Source: Rosellinia necatrix
Taxonomy: Eukaryota; Ascomycota; Sordariomycetes; Xylariales; Xylariaceae
NCBI GenBank assembly: GCA_021209875.1
Contig: JAGYVD010000008.1
Coordinates: 372,001-436,000, forward strand
Direction of reading: 5' to 3'
DNA length: 64,000 nucleotides
Made by a program: the position numbers and the translations under genes. Of the stretch, positions 1 through 13,563 are shown piece after piece; within the stretch, counting starts at the first letter, position 1; each line of letters opens with the position of its first letter. The notes under the pieces are model-generated. The model had not been told where the DNA came from and ran no database searches. It saw only the letters and a list, made by a program, of their open reading frames with translations.

Positions 1-144
1 TGTGCAAGATTTAAAATAATGCTACGTACGATAGTTATTTAAATAAAATTATAATTAAGTATAATAAACATCGTATAACAAAAAATTATATTCTGTTTTA
101 TGCGTAAACAGTATATATATTATATGTATAAAGCTTATTTAATA
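1..144 (+). repeat. Family C 5' LTR, 3' part only
   Basis: This aligns with the end of the LTR at 13,246-13,563, including the shared stretch around 'aaacatcgtata' and the terminal AACA, here decayed to AATA at 141-144. The end facing the element interior is more decayed than the outer part. The LTR start lies before the window. Confidence 0.75.
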
Positions 145-1637
145 TTAATTAGTAGTTATAAAACGTAATTATAAATTAGTAAAAATAAAGATAAAACGTG
201 TTTAAAGTTTAATAAACTTAAACAGGTTTTTATATTATATTTTGAAAATTTTGTTTTATATAAACAAGTTATTTTTATATAATAAAAGCTTAAAAGAAAA
301 TTAATTTTAAATATTTATATTTTTGTAAGTTTTATTATACTTTAAAATTATAATATAAAAATTAAATATTAAAAAGTAATAATATATAATTATATAAAAC
401 TATTTATTATATAAAAGTTAAACAATATATCAATAAACTTTTAAAAACTTGTTTATTAATTTATTACTAAGATTTATTTATTTATTTTTAATATATTTTT
501 ATAATAATTTTAAAATAATCGTATAATAAAAAAAATTTTTATTACATGCGATAATATTAAATAGTATGATAAAATTATAATAAATAATAAAATTAATAAA
601 CGTATTATATAAAATGCTGTTAATATATAATATTAAAAATAAAAGCTTAATATTATAACTATAACTCTGATTATATTTAATATATAAACAGCTTGCTATA
701 TTTTAAAATATAAATATTTAATTATAACTAGCTAGCTATTATAAAAGTTATACGTTAAAAACTTTAAATTATAAATATATAAAACATAAAATTAATTTTA
801 TAAGCTGATTTAGCAAAAGCTGGTTAATATATTAAATAAAAAAAACGTATGATTTAGCAGCAATAACAGCTTTATATAAGCAGTTAAGCTTATATAAATC
901 GTATAAAAGCAATATATATTAAATAAACTAGAACGTTTTTTATTTATATTTATATTAGTGCTTGTACGAACATCTGATTTATTTATTTTAAGCTAACAGC
1001 TTTATATAAATATAAATAATATAAGCATTTTATAGCTTAAAACATTATTTAATATATTATAATTAAAACTAATATTTAACGTATGTTTTAAACTTTAAAA
1101 AAAAATTAATAGATTATTTATATAACTAATAATTAAATATAAACAAATTTTTAATTTAATAAACAAACATATAATATTTATAAAATATAAATTAAACTTT
1201 TAACTAGTTTATAAATATTTTATTATATATTATTTTTATAAACTTTTAAATAATTATTATATATATATATAACGTTTAACCTAACTATAATAAATATGTT
1301 TTTAATTTACTTTTTTTAAAACATATAAAATAAAAATATATTTTTAATAAATATGTTATTTTTAAAAAACGTAAAAAAAAAAAACTATTTTAATAAACTA
1401 TATAACTTATTATATAATAAAGTATAGCTGTTTATTAGTTTATATTAACGATTTAAAATAATAAAAACTAATATTACGCTGTATTTCTAACTATATTAAA
1501 AAGTCCAGCTAAAAACTTTTATATATATAATATTAAACCAGATAAAATTTAGAGTAAAATTTATTATATAATAAATATTTATTTTAATATAAACATAAAC
1601 TATAGCTAATATTAGGCCGATTAAACTAATATTATTT

Positions 1638-1997
1638 TCTATATCACCAACAAGGCACACCACGCAGTATAAATAGCATATATTCTAGGGGGGAGCATAA
1701 GCCTAATACAGGTCGCTTTTAGTACAAGGCCGCAGCTAAAAGTGTAGCAAATATATGTTTATCCTTTAGGGTTAAATTTAATACGTAGTCAGGCTTAAAA
1801 AACTAGCTGAAAAAATACCTTACGCTATATATGCTATTTATTAACTAAAAAAAACCTAATTTTTCTTTAATAGCCTGTTGCTATTAAGTAATAAATAAAA
1901 TAAATTTAAAGCTATTTTAAACTTAATATGTTTAAAAATTAAAATTATAAAAAAAAAAATTAAATAGTAAAGCTTTAACTTTAATAAAACTTAATTA
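1638..1997 (+). repeat. Family A dispersed repeat (~360 bp), complete but partly decayed
   Basis: This is homologous to the copies at 23,111-23,470 and 54,177-54,537, which lie in reverse orientation. It starts at TCTATATCACCAACA and ends at a decayed form of CCCAATCA. The first half (to about 1,800) keeps G/C-rich words such as AGTACAAGGCCGCAGC, while the second half is strongly decayed. It runs directly into a second partial copy at 1,998 with no gap. The class is unresolved: no TG...CA ends are evident, so LTR identity is not shown. Confidence 0.8.
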
Positions 1998-2180
1998 TTT
2001 ATATTATTAATAAAGTATACCGCATAATATAAAGAGCATATATTTTAAAAAAAAACGTAAGCTTAATATAAATTGCTTTTAATATAAAGCTGCAGCTAAA
2101 AATATAACAAATATATATTTATTTTTTAACGTTAAATTTAATATATAGTTAAGCTTAAAAAACTAGCTGGAAAAATGCCT
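1998..2180 (+). repeat. Family A repeat, head fragment, tandem with previous copy
   Basis: This begins exactly where the first copy ends and reproduces the first half of the unit in heavily decayed form. Homology stops after AAAAATGCCT at 2,180. The matching tail lies at 7,577-7,693, so the two pieces may be one copy split by about 5.4 kb of inserted DNA. Confidence 0.7.
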
Positions 2181-3119
2181 AAATTTATATTTTAAGCGTT
2201 TATTTTATTTATAAATAAAATAATAAAAATTAAAAAATATCATTAGTCCGTAGAACAAAAAAAAGTTAAAAATATATAATTAAATATAATTAAATAAATT
2301 TTTAAGTAGGGCTAGCTAAACAGAATAAAAAATATAGCGAGGTCTACAAATAAAAGTTTTTTTTAATTTTTATAATTTTTTTTTTTAATAAATATAATAA
2401 TATAATATAAATTTGCTTTAAATTTAAAACGTTAATAATATATTAACGCCTAGCTTTTAATAAATAATAATATTTCTAACTTTAAACAAAAATACGCCAG
2501 CCTGTTGCTAGCCCTTCAGCCCGCCGTTATTAAAATCGTATAATAAAAATAAATTTTTTAATAAATTTTTTTTAAATTTAATGCTAATTTATTATAAATT
2601 AAAAGCCTGCTATAATAACTAAGCGTTAGATCTATTATATCTATTATATATTTTATGTTATAAAATTAATAATTATAATTTAAAACAAATTTAATATTAA
2701 TTTATATAAAATATAAACGTTTTTATATAAACAATATTAATATATAAACTTTTAAATATATATATTATATAAAAGCTTAAAAAAACCGTTTAAATAAATA
2801 TTTTAATATAAATTATTAAAACTAATATATAGCAAATTTAATATTAATTTGCTGCTAAATTAATATAAACAATATAAAAATTAAAAAACAATAAAACTTA
2901 TTTATACAAGCCCGGGCGGCCGCGCGTTATAATTATGTTGTGCTAAATATTTATAAAACGTTTTAAAGCGCTAAAAATAAAAATCTGCTGCAAATTTATA
3001 ACGAATTTAATGTTAATTATAAAGCCTTATTATATAAAACTATTAATAAAGTTTAAAGTTAAAGTTTGGAGCAAAAATAAATTAAAAAAACTGCTGCAGC
3101 AAAAGCTTTTAATAATAAC

Positions 3120-3153
<34 letters not shown>

Positions 3154-6100
3154 TAAACAATAATACAAACAATAATAAAAATAATAAAAGTCGCAGCAAA
3201 AAATATAAATTTGCTTAATAAAAGTTTTTATTAAATATTTTAACGCTAAAAGCTGTTAATAAATAAATTAGCTGTAAATTAAGCTTAAATTTAATATATA
3301 ATAGCTTAAATATTAAATAAAAAATATATAATATAAAATGCTTTTAAATAGTCTGATTATTTTACGTTTTGCTGCAAACTTAATATAAATTTAATATATA
3401 GTAATATATATTTTTTTTATTTAATAGTTTAAAGCAAATTTGTTATAAATTTGCTATATAATTAATTAAATGTACTACTGCTAGATTTTCTTAAAATTAA
3501 AAGCAAATTTACAACAAATTTAACATTTATACTAGATATATTTATCTATCTGCTAATAAAAACAAATTTAATATAAATTAGATATTAAATAAGCTTTTAA
3601 ATAAAACAACAAATATATTTAAAGTTTAGTTTTTTATTAGCTTTTATAATATAAAATAGTTCAAGCTTATATTAAATCTAAAATATTTATTAGTTTTTAA
3701 TATTTTAGCTAAAAATATTTTATAATAACGTTTTACTATGTTTAATATTTAATAGTTTAAAAGTTTTATATTATTTTTATTTATATTTATATTATATATA
3801 TATTAAATAGCGCTTTTTTAAAACTATAACCTGAATATATATTATAGTTAATTTTTAAACGTAATAAACAGTTTTATAAGGTTTAAAATGTTTTAGTTTT
3901 TAAAAAAGCATTATATATAAAATAAAAAAATAGCAATAAATCGCATATATACGTTAAAATAATGCTTTATTTTAAAGAATTTGCTATATAAATAACTAAA
4001 TATAATAAGCTGTTTATAACGCTTATTATTACGTTTATTTTAAAACGTTTTTTATTTATTTTTATTTTACGTAATAATATTTAAAAATAGTTTTTATTTA
4101 TTAAAAATTAAATTAATAACTTTAATAAGCTTAAAACAGCTTATTTATAAAGCTTTTATAAGTTAGATTTATTATATATAATTTTATTTAGCTGTAAAAA
4201 GCTGTGCTAAGCTATTATAAAAGCTGCGTTAGCTATTAGTTTATCATATAAGTTTTTATCTGCTATAGCTTTATTTAATATTAGTTTAATTAAAAGTTGT
4301 TTTAAAATCAGGGCTTTAATAAAGTTGCTTTATTTATAAAAAAAAAAATGCTGTTTTTTAAATTAAACGCCTAATATATAAATATTTAAAAACTTATGTA
4401 TTTAAAAATAAATTAATATAAACTAAATATAACGCAGATATATATTTATTTAAAATTAAGCTTTAAATAAACCGCTATAAAAACTAAATATATAATTATA
4501 TATATATAAAATAAAAGTTTATATTAATATAAGCTAAGCTGGCCTGTTTTAATAAAAGCATTAGTTTTTATATAAGTTTATTTTAGCATTATATATTTTT
4601 TAAGTTAAATTTATTAAGCCTGCGTATAATAAACAAATATAATTATTTTTAAAGCAAAATAAATTATTGTTTTAAATTCTGTTTAAAAAACGTAAAATTA
4701 AATTGTTTTTAATAAAAACTACTAATTAAAACATAAGTTAATAATTATTACAAATTTAGCTTAAAATAAAGCATTAATTAAACTATTGTTTTATAATATA
4801 ACCTGTTTAATTTAAAAGCAGATATTATTTTATACAGCTAAAACAAATATTTTATAAAATAAATATAATAATAAAAATTTTTTATAAATATATTAATTAA
4901 ACCAGCTTATATAGTCGTATTATTTATATAAATAATTATAATATTAAACGTTTAATATATATATTAATATTAAAACACGATTTAAAGCGCTATAATTTTA
5001 AAAATATTAATATTTTATAATATTTTATTTTTAAAATATAAATAGCTATAAACCTAGTTTTTAAAAATAAATAGCGTTATATATTAATTATAAATATTTA
5101 TTTCTATTTTAAACTAAAATTTATTAAGTTTTAATTTTAAAACGTTTATAAATAAATAATAAATTAAATAGTTGCTTATATTTAATATAAATATTTTATT
5201 AAAACTTTTAAAGCGTTAAACTATTAAATAAAGTTTTATACTATATAATTAAATAATAGTTAAAACAGCTATAAATTAAATTTAAATAATAATACTTATA
5301 TGTTATAAAAAAGCTTTGTTAATTAAAATTACTATAACGTAAAAGCTTAAATAGCTTGTAATTTTTTAGTTTTTTATAAAATATTTATAGTTTTAATATT
5401 ATTTTAAAAATATTTTATTTTATTTTTATTTTTTTTATTAACAAGCCGTGCTTATATTAAAACGTATTAATTTTAATACTAAAAATTTTATATAAATATT
5501 TTCGCAGTTTTTATTATAGTTTAAAATTAGGCCTAGCGTGTTTAAAAACAGTTATATTTTTAATAAATATTAAATATTTTTAAATATATAACCCAGATAT
5601 TATAAAAATAAAATCGTTTAAATAATATATTATTAACGTAAATAAAAAAAAAACTTTTAAAATTTAATACAGACTTTTAACAAATAAATTAAAAATAAAA
5701 AAAGCTGTATATAAACTAAACAAAAAATAATTTTTATAAAAAAACCTTAACTTTTATTTAAATTTAAGCAGTATTTATTATAAAAATACAGCTAGAACTA
5801 ATTAAAACATGTTTTTTAAGTTTTTTTTAATAAAATATACGTTTAAACCTGCGGCTTAAACTAAATTAAACATTTATTATATTATTAAATATTTAAGCGT
5901 TGCTATTTTAAATTAGATTTAATTATTAATTAAACCGTTTTTAAAAAAAAAAAAATAATATATTTAACGCTATTTTTTAAAAAATTTTAAAACTAGGCTT
6001 AAAAAAAAACAAACTAGGCCTGCAGAGCTGCTTTATTTTATAATCCGATTTTATATTAAATCTGCTTTAATTTATTATTTAATTATTAAATAGTTTTTAT

Positions 6101-7576
6101 TAACCGATTTTAAATTGTTTAAGCAGCTTAAATTAAAATAGTTTTTATAGCTTAAATAAGTTTTATAATATAAAATATTAATTAACAGCTTTTTTAAGTT
6201 GCTTAAATAATTTTATAATATTTTCTGCTAAAATTTAAATTAAAAAAAAAACAAAAAAACTATAAATAAAAAATCTATTTAATTAAAAACTTTAAACTTT
6301 AATATTATATTTACTGCAGGTTTAAATAATAGCTTTAAAACTAGTACTATTATTTAATAATTAATAATATTTTAGGTTATTTTTAAAATAAATACAGGTT
6401 AAATTTTAATTAAATTATTAAGCTATAATTAAATCGTAAAATAGCTGATTTATTTTAGGCTTTTTTTTTAATATAAGCTGGTTTTTTATATACGTTTTTG
6501 CAGCAGCAGCATATATATTTATAGCTGTATAAAACTAGGCCAGCTTTAATATAGTTGTAATTATTTTATTTATTATAAAGTTTATTTTTTAATAAAATAT
6601 GTTTAAATATAAATTATTTTTAATTTAGTTTATTATTAAATTAATATAGTTTATTGCTTTTAAAGCTATAATTAATAAATAGTTAAATTTTTATTTTTAA
6701 TTTTATTTTAATTATAAAGCAGCTATATATAAAATTATTAAATAATATTTTATATAAACTGCTATAAAAGAAATTATTATTTTTAGTTTATATATTAAAC
6801 TTAACTTATATATTATATAAACAAAATTGTTTGTAGCTAAAGCTATATACGATTATAATTTAAATAACTATATATAAATTGCTATAAAAATTAAAAATTT
6901 TATATTTAAATAAAAATATTATTTTTATATGTTTTAGTTTAAAAGTATTATTTATATTATAATATTTTTTTTAGTTTATATATAAAGCTATAGCTGCGTT
7001 TAAAATATATATGTTTTTATTTATAATTTAATTAAGTTTATTAATTTAAAATTACTGCAAAATATTGTTATAATTTATTTTTAGTCGATTTTAAAAAACT
7101 AGCCTGCTATTAATTAAACTATAAAAAATAACTTATATATTTTAATAAACTTAAAATTTAAATTTAAACTTTTTAAACAAGTTAAACTTAGCCTGATTTT
7201 AAATTTAAGTCGGCTTAGCCGAAGTTTTTTTTTTTTTTTACGTTTAAAGCGCTATAAACAAAAACATAGCTCGCGTTAAGCAATCTTTTTTTTTAAAAAT
7301 AAAAAAATGCTTGCTATATTAACTTTAGCTTGTTTTTTTAAAAAAAGTTGCAAGTTTAATTTAATGCAAATATAAATTAATAGCAAGCTAAAAATTATAA
7401 TATTACTTGCATTACTAAAAAATTCGGCCTATATAATTACTAAAAATAAAGCTTTAGCTTATATATTTTTTGCTGCGTTATTAGCTTTAAAACAAAAAAA
7501 CATCTTTATAAATATAATATTATTACAGCTTTTAAGCGTTTTTTTAATATTAAAATATTTAATTTATTATTTTTTT
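2181..7576. other. Heavily decayed insert between family A fragments, no gene readable
   Basis: The sequence is A/T-dominated with stops in all frames and no recognisable protein motif. It contains a short microsatellite (3,111-3,190) and an isolated G/C island at 2,910-2,926. By position it interrupts a family A copy and probably represents one or more old transposons. I could not find LTRs or target duplications of its own. Confidence 0.6.
3111..3190. repeat. AAT/ATA trinucleotide microsatellite
   Basis: This is a run of AAT-type triplets with sparse C interruptions, inside decayed transposon DNA. Confidence 0.85.
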
Positions 7577-7693
7577 TTTTGTTTTAATAAATAAATTCGG
7601 GGCTATTTCAAGCCTAATATGCCTAAGAGTTAGGGTTATAAAAAAAAAAGTTAGGTGGTAGAGCCTTAACCTTAGTAGAACCTAATCATTATA
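7577..7693 (+). repeat. Family A repeat, tail fragment
   Basis: This matches the last part of the 23.1-kb and 54.2-kb copies in reverse complement, from the segment containing ATTCGGGGCTATTTC to CCTAATCA. It is better preserved than the sequence before it. It probably completes the head fragment at 1,998-2,180, with part of the middle lost. Confidence 0.75.
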
Positions 7694-10600
7694 TAAATAA
7701 AATAAAACAACTTAGATTTAACTACGTATAAAACATTAAATCTAATAATTATTAAATTAACAAAAATATAACAAGCTTTAAAAGCAAGCTATTAAAATAA
7801 AATCCAGCTAAATATAACTGTTGTATAAATATGCTAAAGCATGTTAAAATTAGTAACAGCTTTTATATTTTAAAAACTTATTTACAAAAGCTTTTTTGCC
7901 GATTTAAAAGCATGCCTGCAAATTATAAACAAAAACAAAACAAAATATTTTATATAAAAAATAAATAATATTTATTTTACCAACTAAAAATATAACTAAA
8001 ATAATTATACAAAAGCTTTTTAATTTAAAAGTATATGTAAACTTTTAAGCCAGCCTAACATATAATAAAATATTTTATAACTTAAAAAACAGCTTAATTA
8101 TAACGTTTATATAAATAAAAAATATTTTATATATAAAAAAACGGGCTGTTAATTAATAAATTATATACTTTAAAAAAAAGCCTGGGCAAAAAGCATATAT
8201 TTTAATTTATATAAAATAATTTTTAACTGCTTTTTATCGCTTAATAATTTTTTAGCATATTTTATAAAATATAAAAAATATTTTAAACCAGACTTAAATA
8301 ATATTAAAAAAAAAATTAACAATAAACAGAATATATAATTAACTTAGTTTTTAATAAATAATATATTTATATATTATATAACAGAAAAAATATTTAGAAT
8401 TAAAAACAAAGATTTTGTTTAACTAATTTATATTAAACAACTAATATTATATAAAATATTAAAATAAACAATAAAATATAAATATTTTTAATTATTTAAT
8501 AATAAATAAAACATAATTAAAAATATATATTTAAATAAACTTTTATATACAAGCTAAATAAACAAAAAAACTGCTTTTATATAATTTAAAAATAAAAAAT
8601 TATTATATTAATTAAAACAGTTAAAATAAAAACGTTTTTAATATAACAATATATTATATTTTAAATATTTTAACTTTATTTTTATTTTTTTAAAAACGCA
8701 GACTATTTATAAGCTTATTTTAATAATATAAAAAACGTTATTATATAATAAAACAAAAAAACTATATTTATTATACGTAAATAAAAACTTTTATTTTTTA
8801 ATATAAGCTTTTAAAAAGCTAAAACATATTTTATTAAAATAAAGCTGAAATATTTATACTGCTGCTTTAAATATTTTTATATAAAAAAACTCTATAAGCT
8901 GCTAAATTATATAAAATATAATATAAACTATTTTATTTTAAAAAATCTAAAAGTTCTGTTATTACTACTAGTTATATAATTAAACAGTAAAACGTTTTAA
9001 GTTTTTTATTAAAAATAACTGCAATTTTAATTATAAAGTTATAATTAATACTATATAAATAAATAATAAACAAATGCTTTATATTATTAATGCTGTAATA
9101 TTATTTTAAGCTGCAACATTTTTAAAATTAATGTTTATATATAACGTTTAAAAAGCATTCTATAAATATTAAATTAATATATATTAAAAGTTTCTAATTA
9201 TATTATATATATTTTAAATATAAATTTTTATAAAAAAATTTAAAAACTAAACTAAAATAATTTATATATAATATTATATAATATTTATTAAAGCTTATTA
9301 AATAATAAACAAAATTAAATAAATATATAAACTATTTTATTGTATATATAATATATTAAAAGCAGAAATTAAATATTATATAAAACAAAACTTAATTTTA
9401 TAAACAATAATTAAACTTTTAAATAATACCGCAGGTTTAAACGGACTAGTATTTACTCTGCTAATATTTAAAACATATTTTAAAATTAACTAAGATTTAC
9501 TTTTTTTACTAAATATTGTATAAAAAACAGAAGCAATAAAAGAAATTATAAAAATGTGGCATAAAAAACAGGCTAAAGTTAAAATTAATTATACGATTAA
9601 TAAACATAATAGCTTAGTTATATATAATATATTTTTGCTACTTTTAAAAAACAAAGTTTTAATATAAAAAAAAAAAAAAGTTAGCAAAAGCTATATAAAA
9701 TCTTATTAATCGAAAGATTTAATATAGTTATTAATTTAATTAATAGCTTGATATAATTTTAATATATTTAAGTTAAACTATATTATCGTATAATAAATAA
9801 ATAATAAATTAATAAACAAAAGATATTTTAAATTATTTAATTATTTATTATATAAAAGTATAACAGATTAAAAAAAAACGCTACTATAAATGCTAATATA
9901 TAAGCTGTATTTATATAAAAGCTAGATAATATTTTTATAATAGTAAAAAAACAGCAGGCATATATTTTAATAATAAAGCTTTAAAAAAACGGTATAATTA
10001 TTATATTAAAAATATTATTTAAAAATTAAATATAATTAAAATTAATAACTTTGTTATATAAAAAATATTTTAGTTTATTAAATATATTAAATCTAAATAT
10101 AATAAAGCCTGAATTTTTAAGTCCAGATTTATATAAAAAAAAAAAAAAATAACCTGACTGTATAAAAAATTAAAACTTATTATATAAAAGTATAATAACG
10201 CCGAAAAAAAAAACAGTACTTATATAATCTTTAATTATTTAGCAAATAAACTAAAGATTACTGCTAGTATTTAAACTTTTATTAATTTATAATTATAATG
10301 TTTTAAGTAAACTTTAGGATATTATATAAGCATATATATAATTAAAAAATAAATTAACAAAAAAATCTTTATATGATTATTTAATAAACTTAAGCTAAAA
10401 TATTTTAAAAAATAATTTTAAAGATTATATAACCGCTATATAAACTAGCAAAATTAAAGCTATATTAGTTTAAAATTTATTATTAATACTATTAAAAATA
10501 ATTAAACATGTTTATATTTATATATAATTTATATTTATTATATATAATAAAATAACTAAAAACTTTAATATTACTGGCCTATAAATAAACAATATATTTA

Positions 10601-12763
10601 GTTTTATTATATTAAACTTTTTAAAAAAAAAATATAAGGTAAAACAAGCTAATTTTTACATAAAACTAAAAAATACATTAATTAAAATACCTAATTAAAT
10701 TTAATAACAGCTAAATTATATTATTATATAAAAGAATATTACTTTAATATAAAAAAAACAAAGCAAATAATTAGCTTAAGTTAACTTTTATATAATAAAA
10801 ACTGCTTAAAACTATATTTTACAGCAGGCTAAAAAAGCTTATATTAATAATATTTGTTAACGAGAAGTTTTATATTACTTATTAATAGCTGCTTAAATAA
10901 TTAATCCAGCTTTAAATAATATTAAAAATTTAAACTAAAAATCTAATAATAAATAAATAATTTTAAATAAAATTTAATTTTTATATTATTAAACTTAAAC
11001 TATATAAAACTGTTTATTTTTATTAATAAATCTTTTATAAATAATATTAATATAAATTTTAGCTTAGATTTTTATTATATTAATAATAAAACATTATATA
11101 AAAAAAGTCAAGTTTTAAAATAATTAGAAATATTATATATTAGAACTTTAATAAATATAAAAAATTATTTAAAATGTTTTAATAAATAAACCGTACAGCA
11201 TAGTTAATAAATTTAATAATGCAATAGTTTTACGTATAATAATCTAAAAATTTTAGCTATTTTAAACGTTTTTTAGTTTTAGCAGTTTTATGTTTAAATT
11301 TAAAATTATTATATAATTATTTAATTAAGCTAAATATAATATAAAAAACGTTTAATAATAAATATTATATTGTTTTAAAATCGTATAAAAAAAAATTTTT
11401 AAAATATAATAGATTAACAGTGCTAACAACTTAGTAGATATATTTATTAAATAAAAGTTAAACTAAGCTTTAAAAACTTAATATTTATAAATAAATTAAT
11501 TATATAAATTAAAATATATATAAAATAAACTAAAAGCAAAAATAATAAAAAACAAAATTTATATAATAATAATATAAACTTTATTTTATTATATAATAAA
11601 AATATAAGCATAATTAAAGACCTGGTTTTTAAAAAACAGGCTTTAATAATGTAATAGCAACATATATTATATTTAACTATTATATAACCTAGGTTTAATT
11701 TTTAGTTAAAGCTTGCAAAGTTTAAAATTTATAGAAAAACATTATGAACCTTAGACTTTGCTATTTTTTATTATTTTTTATTTTTAAATATTTTTATTTT
11801 TTTATATAATAATAGCCTAAACTTTATTTTATTTATATAAAAAATATATAATTATTACTAAAAGCCTGACTTTTAAAAACAGGCCTTAATAATATAATAA
11901 TAATATATATAATAGTTAATTATTATATATTTTAAGTTTAATTTTTAATTAAAGCTAATAAAGCTTAAAGTTTATAGTTTATAAATAAATTAATATAATA
12001 AATTTTAAGATTTATATTTTTTTATTTATATATAATAATTAATTTTTTACGCACGAAAAAAAACTATGTATAAGCTACATTTTATTTTTATGTTTATATA
12101 AACTATATTTTTATTTTTACGTTTATATAGATTATATTTTTATTTTTACGTTATTTATATATAAAAAACAAAACATAAAAAAAAAATAAAAAAGCAAATT
12201 TATTTTTTTTTTTTTTTAATTATAGTTAAAATATCGCGCTTTATATAAACGTTAAACATAAAAAACGTAAGCATTTTTTTAAAAACTAAAAACTTAATAA
12301 CATAAGCTAAATAAAGCTTTTTAATTATAACAGCAGCTATTATATAATTTATTTATATACGTTTTTAAATATTAAGTTTTTTAGTTTTAAATTAAAAAAG
12401 CTTAAAAATAGTTTTTATAGCAGATAAACTTAGCTTAAATATTTATAAAAATATTTAAAGCTTTTATTTAAAACAAAATGTTATAAAAAAAAGCGGCAGT
12501 AATAGCACTTTTAATATTTTATTGCATATAAAAACTTATTAGCAAAAAAAAAAATAAAAACATATAAATAATTATTTGCTTAAAAAAAAAATTATATATG
12601 TTAATATATAAAAACTATATTAAAGCTTAATAAGCTTAAGTTTTTATAAAAAAACAGTAATCTTTTATTTAGCTGTTTTTTTTTATATAAATAAAGTTTA
12701 TAAACTATAAAACATTTTTTATTAGAAAAAGCGTAAAATAAAAGCAGAGGCAGGCAGGCAGCG

Positions 12764-12835
12764 CAAAAGCAGCAGCAGCAGCAGCAGAAGCAGCAGCAAA
12801 TATTATTATTGTTATTATTATTATTAATACTACAG
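12764..12835. repeat. GCA and TTA trinucleotide repeat block
   Basis: A run of AGC/GCA triplets is followed by a run of TTA/ATT triplets. A matching block in reverse complement lies near 43,213-43,320 in the other family C copy, so it belongs to the element's 3' internal region. On the minus strand it reads as runs of Asn and Cys codons, which is not a real gene. Confidence 0.85.
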
Positions 12836-12876
12836 CTTTTAAAAGTTAGCATTTACACCGTATAAAAAAAAAACTA

Positions 12877-12877
12877 C

Positions 12878-12909
<32 letters not shown>

Positions 12910-12927
12910 TGTATATATATATATATG

Positions 12928-12960
<33 letters not shown>
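12877..12960. repeat. Long TA dinucleotide tract
   Basis: Alternating TA is interrupted twice by GTACATG, itself part of a palindrome. The tract can extrude as a cruciform. The second family C copy has TA tracts in the equivalent region and inside its LTR (about 42,800-42,836 and 43,149-43,175). Confidence 0.85.
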
Positions 12961-12965
<5 letters not shown>

Positions 12966-13245
12966 AAAAAAAAATAAACGGAATAATAGAACAGAAAGTT
13001 AGCTATAAGTAGGGCTATATATATATTTAAGCAGGAAAAAGCATGCTAGCAATTTTAAGCCTAGGCTTAAGCACCGGGCAGCAGTTATATAAAGCGTGTA
13101 TAAATTAAAAGCTGCATATAAACAGAAGATTTTATATAAAAAAACAACTGCGTATAAATAAGCAACTATATATATATAAGCAACTATATATAAGCAAAAA
13201 ACAACATATAAATAAAAAACTATAACTAATAAAAAAAAAAACTAA

Positions 13246-13563
13246 TATTAAAACTATAGCAATTAGTTATAATTATTTATAGCTGTTATACGTGCATATG
13301 TTTTATATAAGTATATAGCGTACATATTATATATATATATATATAGCGTGTATATTTTATATATAAAACAAGCTATATTATCGCTGTTATTTTAATAAGT
13401 TATATATTAATAGAATTTTTATATAAAACTTAAAATAATGCTATATATAATAATTATTTAAATAGAATTATAATTAAGCATAATAAACATCGTATAATAA
13501 AAAGTTGTATTTTATTTCACGCGTGAACAGTACATGCATTGCATACACAAAGCCTATTTAACA
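13246..13563 (+). repeat. Family C 3' LTR
   Basis: This 318-bp LTR starts with decayed TGTTAGAAC (seen as TATTAAAAC) and ends in TTTAACA. The outer ~90 bp (13,475-13,563) are well preserved and the inner part is decayed. An A-rich run just upstream could be the polypurine tract. It is homologous to LTRs at 42,589-42,877 and 53,725-54,038 (reverse) and to 1-144. Confidence 0.8.

Larger units (their letters stand above)
1..13563 (+). mobile_element. Family C LTR retrotransposon, copy 1, 5' end cut by window
   Basis: The window opens inside the 5' LTR (1-144), which matches the last part of the 3' LTR at 13,246-13,563. The interior is RIP-decayed. Its 3' region matches the second family C copy at 42,589-54,038 in reverse complement, for example around 11,000-11,110 against 48,830-48,930 and the CAG/AAT repeat block near 12,770. 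Copy 1 is longer than expected because family A repeats bracket about 6 kb of extra sequence (1,638-7,693), probably a later insertion. The target duplication cannot be tested because the left end is missing. I could not read a reverse transcriptase motif with confidence, so the superfamily is open. Confidence 0.75.

Noticed and set aside
12601..12852. 83-codon frame with Asn and Cys runs
   Set aside because: The runs are translations of trinucleotide repeats next to an LTR.
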